From Kitasatospora sp. NBC_01266 (GTDB lineage Bacteria; Actinomycetota; Actinomycetes; Streptomycetales; Streptomycetaceae), in NCBI RefSeq assembly GCF_036242395.1, contig NZ_CP108458.1:1426001-1490000 (forward strand): a stretch of DNA of 64,000 bases, given 5' to 3'. Of this stretch, positions 57,136-64,000 are shown one piece after another. Below the pieces are notes generated by a model. It was not told the DNA's origin and did not search any database. It saw only the letters and a list, made by a program, of their open reading frames with translations. The position numbers and the translations under genes are program-made. Numbering within the stretch: the stretch's first letter is position 1; each line of letters begins with the position of its first letter.

Positions 57136-57230
57136 GGATATCTCATCCGGCCAGGTCAGGCCGCGTGTTGGTACTCGTGGATCACTCATCCGAGTCGGTC
57201 GTGTCGGCGTATGTCCAGACAGGCGATCTG
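57122..57230 (-). mobile_element. 3' end fragment of an insertion sequence of the 24980-26228 family
   Basis: The terminal repeat (57122-57158, ACACTGCGCCTGCCGGATAT to GGCCAGGTCA) is followed on the minus strand by the transposase C-terminus, HEYQHAA and its stop, identical to the intact copy, but a stop and frame damage lie just before it. The fragment lies within the MFS gene remnant, which it probably destroyed. Confidence 0.75.
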
Positions 57231-57447
57231 TCGCGAGGTCCTTCGTCGAGCGCGACACCGACCCGCAGACGGCCGGGCGCCGACCGTAGGCGGCCGGACG
57301 CTCACCCGCCAGGCGATCAAGACGCGACTCGGCGGCAAAGCCATGCGCGACACGCACCATGACCGCGCAGTCACCGTGAGTCACCCGGGCTACTCTTTTG
57401 ATCTGCCTACGCACGAACTGCCGGCAGGAATCCGAAGGAGGCCTGAC

Positions 57448-58047
57448 TTGGAGCCACAACAGCAGGGCGACGGGCACGTTGGCGATTTCTTCGACGGGCT
57501 GCTGACCGACGCCGACGAGATCAGCCTGCTCATCTCCGGCGGCGAGATCGGCGAGACCAAGCGCAAGGATGCTTCCGAGGCGGGCCCGGTGCGCACCGAG
57601 GCCAAGGAACTGCAGGCGGCGGTCGAGCTCCACGTCTGCATGGGCCTGAACGCCTGTGCGGGCCACGGCTTCGACGGCACCGGCGTGCTGGCGGGCATGG
57701 GCCAGTGCGCGACCGTCCAGCACGTCTGCCACGGCGCCAACGAGTGCCGGGCGCAGGGTGGTTGTGGGTACTCCGGCTCGGACGCGGAGCAGGCCAAGCC
57801 GGGCGACCAGGCCTGCCGGCAGAACGGCAGCTGCGCCAGCCCGATCAACGAGAGCCGGGTGCACGCGGCCGGCCCCTACCGGGGCACCAGCGTCTGGAAG
57901 CGGGCCCGGGCCATCTTCGAGCACCGCATGTACGAGGCGGGCGTCCCGTTCGGACCCGCGCCGGGCGAGGGATACCCCGACGACCTCGTCCCCAGCTACG
58001 AGACGCCGCGCGGCGTCCAGAACGCCGACGACTCAGCCGGCTCATGA
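57448..58047 (+). CDS. Eight-cysteine protein, probable substrate of the adjacent MNIO (DUF692) enzyme
   Basis: 199 residues, starting TTG at 57448 because AAGGAGG lies 6 bases upstream. Residues 1-60 are acidic and helical (leader-like). Residues 64-129 hold eight Cys (64, 70, 87, 94, 100, 106, 123, 129); most are in CX5C pairs such as CMGLNAC, CHGANEC, CRAQGGC and CRQNGSC, like the Cys-rich bufferin-type substrates of MNIO enzymes. A conserved-looking tail follows ([20 protein letters not shown]). No signal peptide was seen, unlike periplasmic bufferins. The stop overlaps the MNIO start (ATGA). A copper- or metal-binding, post-translationally modified protein is likely. Confidence 0.75.
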   Translation: MEPQQQGDGHVGDFFDGLLTDADEISLLISGGEIGETKRKDASEAGPVRTEAKELQAAVELHVCMGLNACAGHGFDGTGVLAGMGQCATVQHVCHGANECRAQGGCGYSGSDAEQAKPGDQACRQNGSCASPINESRVHAAGPYRGTSVWKRARAIFEHRMYEAGVPFGPAPGEGYPDDLVPSYETPRGVQNADDSAGS

Positions 58048-58925
58048 CCCACGGTACCTCCGGTCAGCCTCCGCGCAGCCTGGAGTTGGGGCTGGGGCTC
58101 GGCCTGCGGTCCCAGCACCTGCGCCACGTAGTGGAAACCTGGCCCGAGGTCGGCTGGTTCGAGATCATCTCGGAGAACTTCATGGACTCCGGCGGCTATC
58201 CGCGCCACGCCCTGGACCGGATCGCCGAGCGGTATCCGATCGTCATGCACGGAGTCTCACTGTCGATCGGCAGCACCGACCCGCTCGACCTCGACTACCT
58301 CCACCGGCTGCGCCGACTCGCACAGGCGACCGGAGCACGCTGGGTCTCCGACCACATCTGCTGGACCGGGGTGGCCGGGGTGAACACCCACGACCTGTTG
58401 CCAGTGCCCTTCACCGAGGAGGCACTGGCCCACCTGGTCCGCCGGGTCCACCTCGTCCAGGACGTCTTGGAGCGGCAGTTGGTGCTGGAGAATCCCAGCA
58501 GCTACGCGACCTTCGCGGGGGCGACCATGCCCGAGTGGGAGTTCGTCGCACGGCTGGCCATCGAGTCCGGCTGCGGCCTGCTGCTCGACGTCAACAACGT
58601 CTACGTCTCCGCCGTCAACCACGACTTCGACCCCGAGCAGTACCTGCGGGCGCTGCCCGCCGAGCAGGTGAAGCAGCTCCACCTGGCCGGCCACACCGAT
58701 CTGGGCAGCCACCTGATCGACACCCATGACCAACCGGTGGCCGAACCGGTGTGGGAGCTCTACCGGTTGGCGACCAGCCTGACCGGTCCGGTGCCCGCCC
58801 TGCTCGAATGGGATGACCGCATCCCACCGTTTCCGCAGCTGCTCGCCGAGTTGGACAAGGCCCGCCAGTACACCGCAGGCCCACCTGCCGCCCACCCCGC
58901 CCTCGCCCCGGTGCGCTGTGGCTGA
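58044..58925 (+). CDS. DUF692 multinuclear non-haem iron enzyme (MNIO; BufB/HvfB/MbnB-like)
   Basis: 293-residue TIM-barrel iron enzyme that oxidatively modifies Cys residues of peptide or protein substrates. Probable iron ligands lie in [62 protein letters not shown] and [12 protein letters not shown] 58044 overlaps the stop of the Cys-rich gene, and its last 8 bases overlap the DUF2063 gene, so the three are translationally coupled. The characteristic partner protein follows, and the ferritin-fold protein completes the operon. Confidence 0.9.
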   Translation: MTHGTSGQPPRSLELGLGLGLRSQHLRHVVETWPEVGWFEIISENFMDSGGYPRHALDRIAERYPIVMHGVSLSIGSTDPLDLDYLHRLRRLAQATGARWVSDHICWTGVAGVNTHDLLPVPFTEEALAHLVRRVHLVQDVLERQLVLENPSSYATFAGATMPEWEFVARLAIESGCGLLLDVNNVYVSAVNHDFDPEQYLRALPAEQVKQLHLAGHTDLGSHLIDTHDQPVAEPVWELYRLATSLTGPVPALLEWDDRIPPFPQLLAELDKARQYTAGPPAAHPALAPVRCG

Positions 58926-59724
58926 GGCACCCGGGCTGGCCGAGCAGCAACACTGGCTCCAGCGGGCCGTGCTGGCCCCGGCCGGGCCGCAGTCCGCGGA
59001 GCCGGCCGAGGCCATGCTGACCGCCTCCGCGCGCCTCGGCGCCGGCCAGCGGCTCGACATCTACCGGCGCGGCTACCGGCTGCGCTTGCTGGAGGCGATG
59101 CGCGGACTCCATCCGGGCCTGTGCGCACTGCTCGGTCGCGAGCTCTTCGAAGACTTCACCCTGGAGTACCTGGACGCCTGCCCCTCGCGCTCCCCCTCCC
59201 TGCACCAGCTGAACCGGCACTTCGCCGACCATCTCGCCAAGCGTCGCCCCGACCGGGACAGGCCACCGGAGCTACGCGAGCGGTGGATCGACGTGGTCAT
59301 CGATCTCGCCCGCTACGAGCAGGTGTTCGCCGAGGTCTACGACGGCCCGGGGATCGAAGGCGGCAGCAGCCAACTCACCCCTGAGCTGATCAGGTTGGAC
59401 ACAACCATCCAACCAGCGCCGTGCCTGCGACTGTTGGCACTCTGCGCCCCGGTGCACGGCTACGTCGCGGCCGTACGCCGCGGCGGACGGCCCGCTCCCC
59501 CCGAACAGCGCCCGGTGCGGCTTGCGGTGTCGCGCCGCTCCTACCTCGTCACCAGCACCGAACTCGCCTCCGACGCCTACGAATTCCTCGCTGCCCTGCT
59601 GCTCGGTGCCACCGTCGAGGCGGCGGCCGCCAAGACCGAGCTCGCCCTGCCCGCCGCCGCCCAACTGCTGCGCGACTGGGCGGCGGACGGATGGCTGTGC
59701 CGGCAACCTCCCCACCCCGCCTGA
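58918..59724 (+). CDS. DUF2063 protein, substrate-recruiting partner of the MNIO enzyme
   Basis: 268 residues. The N-terminal DUF2063 domain (HvfC/BufC/MbnC-like; [37 protein letters not shown]) is fused to a C-terminal ~110-residue domain of this family ([19 protein letters not shown]). Related proteins help present the substrate peptide to the DUF692 enzyme. The GTG start at 58918 lies inside the end of the MNIO gene. Confidence 0.87.
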   Translation: MAEAPGLAEQQHWLQRAVLAPAGPQSAEPAEAMLTASARLGAGQRLDIYRRGYRLRLLEAMRGLHPGLCALLGRELFEDFTLEYLDACPSRSPSLHQLNRHFADHLAKRRPDRDRPPELRERWIDVVIDLARYEQVFAEVYDGPGIEGGSSQLTPELIRLDTTIQPAPCLRLLALCAPVHGYVAAVRRGGRPAPPEQRPVRLAVSRRSYLVTSTELASDAYEFLAALLLGATVEAAAAKTELALPAAAQLLRDWAADGWLCRQPPHPA

Positions 59725-59742
59725 CCTGAGGAGACACCGACC

Positions 59743-60984
59743 ATGACCGTAACCACTCCACGGCGGAGCAGCGCGCCCCCCATTCTCACCAGTGCGCCGA
59801 TCGACGCCAGTATCGAGATCACCACGCTGGAGCAACTGGTCAACCACCTCAAGCAGGCGGCCTACCTGGAGTTGTCCACCATCCCGATGTACCTGTACGC
59901 GGGCTTCTCGATCGGCTCGCGCGGCTACTCCCAGTGGAACCCGGGCATGGGCGCCTTCCGGCTGATCCGCAGCATCGTGGTGGAGGAGATGCTGCACCTG
60001 TGCCTGGCCCGCAACCTCCTGGTGGCGCTCGGGCATGGCGACGACATCACCTTCTACCAGGAGCAGTTCATCCCGGCCTACCCCGCGCCGATGCTGCACC
60101 GCCACCCGGAGCTCACCCTCCATCTCGGCCCGTGCAGCGAGAAGTTGGTGCGCGACGTCTTCATGGAGTTCGAACGGCCAAAGCCCGCCAAGGGCGAGAG
60201 CAAGCCGCCCGCGGGGCAGTACGCCACCATCGGCGAGTTCTACAAGGCCGTGGCCAAGGGGCTGACCACGCTCGACAAGACGATGGGGCCCAGCCTCTGG
60301 GCGAAGAACAAGCTGGACCTCCAGTACGTCGCCGCGTACTGGAACAAGGACGGCGGTGGCGAGCCGGTGCTCGTCCACGACCTGAAGAGCGCCCTGGACG
60401 CCGTGAAGATCATCGTGGAGCAGGGCGAGGGCATCGACCCCGACAAGCCCTCGGTGCCGATCGACCCGCTCAAGCCCATCCCCGGACTGGACGAGCTGCC
60501 GCACTACACCAAGTTCAAGCGGATCGCGGACCGCGTCGAGCCGCTGGGCGCCGTGTGGGCGCTGCCCGAGGACCCCAAGACCTCGGACTACGCGAAGGAC
60601 AGCGCCGTCACCAGCATCAACACCCTGTTCAATGCGGTCTACTGCTATGTGTTGCACATGCTGGACGTGATCTACCGGACCTCCTGGAAGGAGATGAAGC
60701 CAGGGGAGCCGAACCCGCGCTATCACTACGAGCGCACCTTCATGTCAGCGATGCAGGGCATCCTGGTCACGGTGGCGGACCTGATGACCGCCACCCAGAT
60801 CACGGCCGGCAAGTTCAACGGCAAGTTCAACGCCGGGCCAAGCTTCCAGTACTACGAGCTGCCCGCGACCGGAAAGAAGGAGCACCTCATCAAGCTCTGC
60901 GACCAGGCGATGGCCTACTACCCCAAGCTTGGTGGCGACAACAGCGTGCGGTGGCTGATCGGCAAGCTCCCTGACGGACTGTGA
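59743..60984 (+). CDS. Ferritin-fold protein of the VioB/RebD N-terminal type
   Basis: 413 residues. The ferritin-like four-helix domain (~25-260) has the Glu of AAYLELSTIPMYLYAGFSI and ExxH in VVEEMLHLCLARNLL, a probable di-iron or other metal site. The family (PF12902-type, iminophenylpyruvate-dimer-synthase N-terminal domain) also occurs alone in oxidative clusters. ATG 59743 has GGAGA 8 bases upstream, 18 bases after the DUF2063 stop, so it is the fourth gene of the MNIO operon. The combination is unusual to me; it may supply iron or a second oxidation. Confidence 0.8.
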   Translation: MTVTTPRRSSAPPILTSAPIDASIEITTLEQLVNHLKQAAYLELSTIPMYLYAGFSIGSRGYSQWNPGMGAFRLIRSIVVEEMLHLCLARNLLVALGHGDDITFYQEQFIPAYPAPMLHRHPELTLHLGPCSEKLVRDVFMEFERPKPAKGESKPPAGQYATIGEFYKAVAKGLTTLDKTMGPSLWAKNKLDLQYVAAYWNKDGGGEPVLVHDLKSALDAVKIIVEQGEGIDPDKPSVPIDPLKPIPGLDELPHYTKFKRIADRVEPLGAVWALPEDPKTSDYAKDSAVTSINTLFNAVYCYVLHMLDVIYRTSWKEMKPGEPNPRYHYERTFMSAMQGILVTVADLMTATQITAGKFNGKFNAGPSFQYYELPATGKKEHLIKLCDQAMAYYPKLGGDNSVRWLIGKLPDGL

Positions 60985-60995
60985 GCACCGCTGGG

Positions 60996-61023
60996 GCCCG
61001 CGCTCCTGCCTGGGAGCGCGGGC
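60996..61023 (+). terminator. Hairpin terminator of the MNIO operon
   Basis: GCCCGCGCTCC (60996-61006) and GGAGCGCGGGC (61013-61023) form a perfect 11-bp stem with a 6-base loop, 11 bases after the stop codon. Confidence 0.82.
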
Positions 61024-61154
61024 TATGACGGACGAGTTGAAGACGACTGGCCTCGTGGGCACGTCCGTCGAGATGGAACTCGCAGCCTCCCGGCGGGGCG
61101 CTCTCGGGACGCCGCCGGGCGGCTGGGACGCTCACGCCGGCGGGCGACGCGCTG

Positions 61155-61529
61155 TCATGCTCCGCGGGCGGCGTCGCGAGCGCTCAGCTGCTCTGCCCAG
61201 TCGGCCGGCACCCGGCCGGCCGGGCCCGGGACCGGCTGCTCCGGGGGGTGGTTGTCGGGCGGGACCAGCTGCGGACCGGACTCGTAGAACTCGGAGGTGT
61301 CGTAGTTCCAGAACCAGCTCTCGCCCGGTTCGAAGCTGCGGATCACCGGGTGGCCGGTGGCCCTGGCGTGTGCGGTGGCGTGCTGGGAGAGCGAGTCGTC
61401 GCAGCAGCCGATGTGGCCGCAGCGCGCGCAGCGCCGCAGGTGGAACCACCAGCCGCCGGCCGCGTCGCACTCGACGCAGCCGGTCCCGCTCGGCGGCACG
61501 GTGGGATCGATCGGGGTCTCGGTGTTCAT
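61155..61529 (-). CDS. UBP-type zinc-finger protein
   Basis: 124-residue small cytoplasmic protein with a UBP-like zinc finger: CVECDAAGGWWFHLRRC, CARCGHIGCCDDSLSQHATA, HARATGHPVIRSFEPG, then WFWNYD. In eukaryotes the domain binds ubiquitin tails; in actinobacteria it occurs next to redox-signalling kinases and its ligand is unknown. ATG 61529 overlaps the stop of the histidine kinase gene. It is the last gene of a leftward three-gene set. Confidence 0.88.
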   Translation of the reverse strand: MNTETPIDPTVPPSGTGCVECDAAGGWWFHLRRCARCGHIGCCDDSLSQHATAHARATGHPVIRSFEPGESWFWNYDTSEFYESGPQLVPPDNHPPEQPVPGPAGRVPADWAEQLSARDAARGA

Positions 61530-62983
61530 GGCTGCTCCAGCGGGGTGTCGGGCGTGGCGGGGTTGATCGGGAGGCGGACCTGGAAGCGGGTGTCGCCCGG
61601 CACGGATGCGAGCCGCAGGTCGCCGCCATGGCGGTTGACGATGATGCGCCAGGAGATGTCCAGGCCGAGCCCCGTGCCTTCGCCGACCGGTTTGGTGGTG
61701 AAGAACGGGTCGAAGACGCGGTCGCGCACCTCGGGGGGCACGCCGGGGCCGGTGTCGCGGAACTCGACCAGCACGTGGTCCCCGTCCTGCGCGGTGCGAA
61801 CGGTGAGGGTCCCGCCGGAGCCGGTGCTGCGCATGGCCCACACCGCGTTGTCGATCAGGTTCGTCCACACCTGGTTCAGCTCGGCGGGGTACCCGGGGAT
61901 GCGGGGCAGGGTGGGGTCGTAGTCGCGCACCACGGTGATGTTCGGCCCGATCTTCGCGGCGAGCATCATCAGCGTGCTGTCCAGCAGCTCGTGTACGTCG
62001 GCGTTCTGGTACGGGGCCCGGTCCAGTTGCGTGTACTGCTTCGCCGCGCCGACGAGTGCGGAGATGCGGTGCGTGGCGTCGTCGATCTCGTTCAGCAGCA
62101 GTTCGGTCTCAACCGTGCAGCCCAGCCAGTTCAGGGCGCTGCCGAGCATGTCCTCGGGCAGGGCCGCGGCGATCCGGTTGAGCCAGTCGGTGCCCAGGTT
62201 CGCCTGGACGAGGACCGGCGCCAGCTGCCGGCCGTCCTCGATGCCGTGCTCCTCCAGCCAGTCGCCGAGCTCGTCCTCGTGGTCCGCGGCCTGCAGCGGG
62301 CTGAGCGGCTGGGCCTGGCCGATCCGGCCGACGGTCATGTCCGTGAGCTCGCCCAGCCGGGCCAGGTCCTCGCCTCGGTGCGGTCCGGCCGCGAGTTCGC
62401 CGAACTCGCGGCGTACCGCGGCGATGCGTTCCCGCAGTGCGGCGGCGGCGCGCACCGCGGCGGCAGCAGGGTTGTTGAGCTCGTGGGTGAGCCCGGCGGT
62501 CGCCGAACCGAGCGCCAGCAGCCGCTCGCGCTGGCCGACCGCCTCCTGGGTGTTCTTGAACCCGAAGAACAGGCCCTCCAGCAGGTGGACGGCCATGGGG
62601 AACCAGCCGCGCATGATCTGCGCGAACGCCTCCGCGGGCAGCACGAAGAACCGGGACCGCTCGGTCACCCGCATCGAGTTGTTGTACACCTGGGGCACCT
62701 GGTCGCCGAGGTACGCCTGGAAGGCCCCGGCATAGACGCCGGGCGCGGACGTGCGGCTGAAGTCCACCTCCTGGCCGCCGACGGTGCGCGAGAGGATCAC
62801 GGTTCCCTGGAACAGCACGTACAGGTTCGCGGCCGGATCGCCTTCCCGGTACACCGGGCCCGGGTCGAACCACTCCACGTGGCCGTCGCGGCACAGCCGC
62901 GCCAACTGGTCGGACCCCAGCTTCTCGAACAGGAACAGCGAACGCAGCTCGCCCTCCTCGCACCGCACCGGGCCGCCGGTCAT
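61526..62983 (-). CDS. Sensor histidine kinase with N-terminal cyclic-nucleotide-binding domain
   Basis: 485-residue soluble kinase. Residues ~10-130 are a cNMP-binding beta barrel ([35 protein letters not shown]). The H-box is [20 protein letters not shown]; the ATPase has N-box [11 protein letters not shown]1 DTGPGVP, and G2 [11 protein letters not shown]. No transmembrane helix. ATG 62983 overlaps the stop of the flavoprotein gene, and its stop overlaps the zinc-finger gene. No response regulator is adjacent. The set probably senses redox state or a nucleotide. Confidence 0.9.
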   Translation of the reverse strand: MTGGPVRCEEGELRSLFLFEKLGSDQLARLCRDGHVEWFDPGPVYREGDPAANLYVLFQGTVILSRTVGGQEVDFSRTSAPGVYAGAFQAYLGDQVPQVYNNSMRVTERSRFFVLPAEAFAQIMRGWFPMAVHLLEGLFFGFKNTQEAVGQRERLLALGSATAGLTHELNNPAAAAVRAAAALRERIAAVRREFGELAAGPHRGEDLARLGELTDMTVGRIGQAQPLSPLQAADHEDELGDWLEEHGIEDGRQLAPVLVQANLGTDWLNRIAAALPEDMLGSALNWLGCTVETELLLNEIDDATHRISALVGAAKQYTQLDRAPYQNADVHELLDSTLMMLAAKIGPNITVVRDYDPTLPRIPGYPAELNQVWTNLIDNAVWAMRSTGSGGTLTVRTAQDGDHVLVEFRDTGPGVPPEVRDRVFDPFFTTKPVGEGTGLGLDISWRIIVNRHGGDLRLASVPGDTRFQVRLPINPATPDTPLEQP

Positions 62984-64000
62984 GACTGCTCCAGATAGCG
63001 GTGCACGAGCATGACGGCCATGGCACCCTCGCCGACCGCGGAGGCGACCCGCTTGGCGGACTCGGCGCGGGCGTCCCCCGCCACGAAGACCCCGGGCACG
63101 TCCGTCTCCAGATGGTACGGCGGCCGGTCCAGCGCCCATCCGGCCGGCGGGCGCCCGTCGGCCGTCAGGTCGGGGCCGGTGGGGAGGAAGCCGTGCGAGT
63201 CCCTGGTCACCGTGCCGTCCAGCCAGTCGGTCATGGGGGCCGCGCCGATGAACACGAACATCCACTGCGCGTCGACCTCTTCGGTCTCCCCGCTCACGGT
63301 GTTGCGCAGGGTCAGCCCCTCCAGATGCTCCTTGCCGTGGACGGCCGCCACGACCACGTCGGTGCGTACCGAGATCGTGGGGGCGTCCTCGACGCGCTGC
63401 AGCAGGTAGTGCGACATGGAGGCCGACAGCGACGGGCCGCGCACCAGCAGGGTGACCGACTTGGCGCCCCGGGCCAGGAACGTCGCGGCCTGGCCGGCGG
63501 AGTTCGCGCCGCCGACGATGTACACGTCGTGGTCCTGGCAGGCGGCGGCCTCGGTCAGCGCCGAGCCGTAGTACAGACCGCGCCCGGTCATCTCGGCCGC
63601 TCCCGGCACGTCCAGTTGCCGGTAGGACACGCCGGTCGCGAGGATCACGCAGTGCGCCGAGACGGTGGAGCCGTCCGAGAACCGCAGTGTGCGGGCGGCG
63701 CCGTTCACCTCCAGGGCGGTGACCTCGCGCGCCGTCAGCATCTCGGCGCCGAACTTCGCCGCCTGCCGGCGGGCCCGATCCGTGAGCTGCGCGCCGGAGA
63801 CGCCGTCGGGGAAGCCGAGGTAGTTCTCGATCCGTGAGCTCTGGCCCGCCTGGCCCCCGGTCGCCGAGCGCTCGACCAGGACCGTCCGCAGCCCCTCCGA
63901 GGCGCCGTACACGGCCGCGCCCAGTCCCGCGGGCCCGCCGCCGACGATGACGAGGTCGTAGAAGTCGGCCGCCGGTGTCGTCGAAAGACCCACCCGCGTG
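62980..64000 (-). CDS. Thioredoxin-reductase-like FAD oxidoreductase (partial, runs off right edge; probably with N-terminal cNMP-binding domain)
   Basis: At least 338 codons. FAD motif [25 protein letters not shown] motif [20 protein letters not shown], and C-terminal FAD motif [20 protein letters not shown] are clear. The thioredoxin reductase CxxC (normally in SYCATCDG) is missing: the region reads [24 protein letters not shown] at 63993 could be the start, but the frame is open to the window edge and the linker [13 protein letters not shown] is what I expect between a cyclic-nucleotide-binding domain and the reductase in longer (~550-residue) relatives. It is the first gene of the overlapping trio. 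Confidence 0.82.
   Translation of the reverse strand, partial: TRVGLSTTPAADFYDLVIVGGGPAGLGAAVYGASEGLRTVLVERSATGGQAGQSSRIENYLGFPDGVSGAQLTDRARRQAAKFGAEMLTAREVTALEVNGAARTLRFSDGSTVSAHCVILATGVSYRQLDVPGAAEMTGRGLYYGSALTEAAACQDHDVYIVGGANSAGQAATFLARGAKSVTLLVRGPSLSASMSHYLLQRVEDAPTISVRTDVVVAAVHGKEHLEGLTLRNTVSGETEEVDAQWMFVFIGAAPMTDWLDGTVTRDSHGFLPTGPDLTADGRPPAGWALDRPPYHLETDVPGVFVAGDARAESAKRVASAVGEGAMAVMLVHRYLEQS

Overview
This is a high-GC actinomycete chromosome segment, most likely from Streptomyces or a close relative such as Kitasatospora. The evidence is the very high third-position GC, frequent GTG starts, ATGA/GTGA-coupled operons, GGAGG ribosome sites, abundant secreted Tat/Sec enzymes, orphan RsbW-like ATPases, LacI-type regulators and degenerate insertion sequences. 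No rRNA, complete tRNA or CRISPR array was found.

Layout. (1) 0-21.5 kb: a carbohydrate-acid uptake and catabolism region. A secreted sphingomyelinase-like phosphodiesterase is followed by DeoR- and GntR-headed LacI-type regulators, a Tat-exported PL8 polysaccharide lyase, a DUF2264 protein with a TIM-barrel isomerase, a sugar ABC importer with a 2-hydroxyacid dehydrogenase, and a tightly overlapping operon of Gfo/Idh/MocA oxidoreductase, DUF993 aldolase-like protein, IolE-like isomerase and glycerate kinase. Two paralogous RsbW-like ATPases bracket the region. Several palindromic operators, promoters and strong terminators are readable. (2) 21.8-24.4 kb: a secreted sialidase-like propeller with lectin modules.

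(3) 24.4-38.6 kb: an accessory island. It starts at a serine-recombinase 3' remnant cut by an intact DDE insertion sequence and ends in IS scars; short direct repeats resembling a tRNA 3' end lie at both sides. Inside is an unusual signalling locus: Ser/Thr kinase, FHA protein, an operon of Crp-type regulator, membrane STAND NTPase and 80-residue adaptor, and a divergent operon of cyclase-like protein, small helical protein, PP2C phosphatase, tail-anchored kinase, TerY-like VWA protein and small lipoprotein. Two short beta/amyloid-like motifs recur in this locus: one links the STAND protein to the adaptor, and the other links the adaptor to the cyclase-like and helical proteins. This is my best candidate for an undescribed system.

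(4) 38.6-47.0 kb: an Na+/H+ antiporter with a structured leader RNA, a MarR/ClC divergent pair with a readable operator, a GH16 glucanase, more IS and tRNA-end scars, and a sacsin-like ATPase pseudogene. (5) 47.2-53.5 kb: a probable small natural-product locus with a flavin monooxygenase, an O-methyltransferase bearing an unfamiliar N-terminal domain, a SagB-type oxidoreductase and a 24-residue peptide gene just upstream of it; a GH18-like carbohydrate-binding protein follows. (6) 53.9-57.2 kb: an ECF sigma factor with its CU044_5270-type partner, purC, and an IS-truncated MFS remnant. (7) 57.4-61.0 kb: a four-gene MNIO (DUF692) operon with an eight-cysteine substrate candidate, a DUF2063 partner and a VioB-like ferritin-fold protein. 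(8) 61.1-64 kb: an overlapping redox-signalling trio of UBP zinc finger, cNMP-domain histidine kinase and thioredoxin-reductase-like flavoprotein, the last running off the right edge.

Starts were chosen from ribosome sites and overlaps. All functional statements come from reading the translated sequences, not from a database search.
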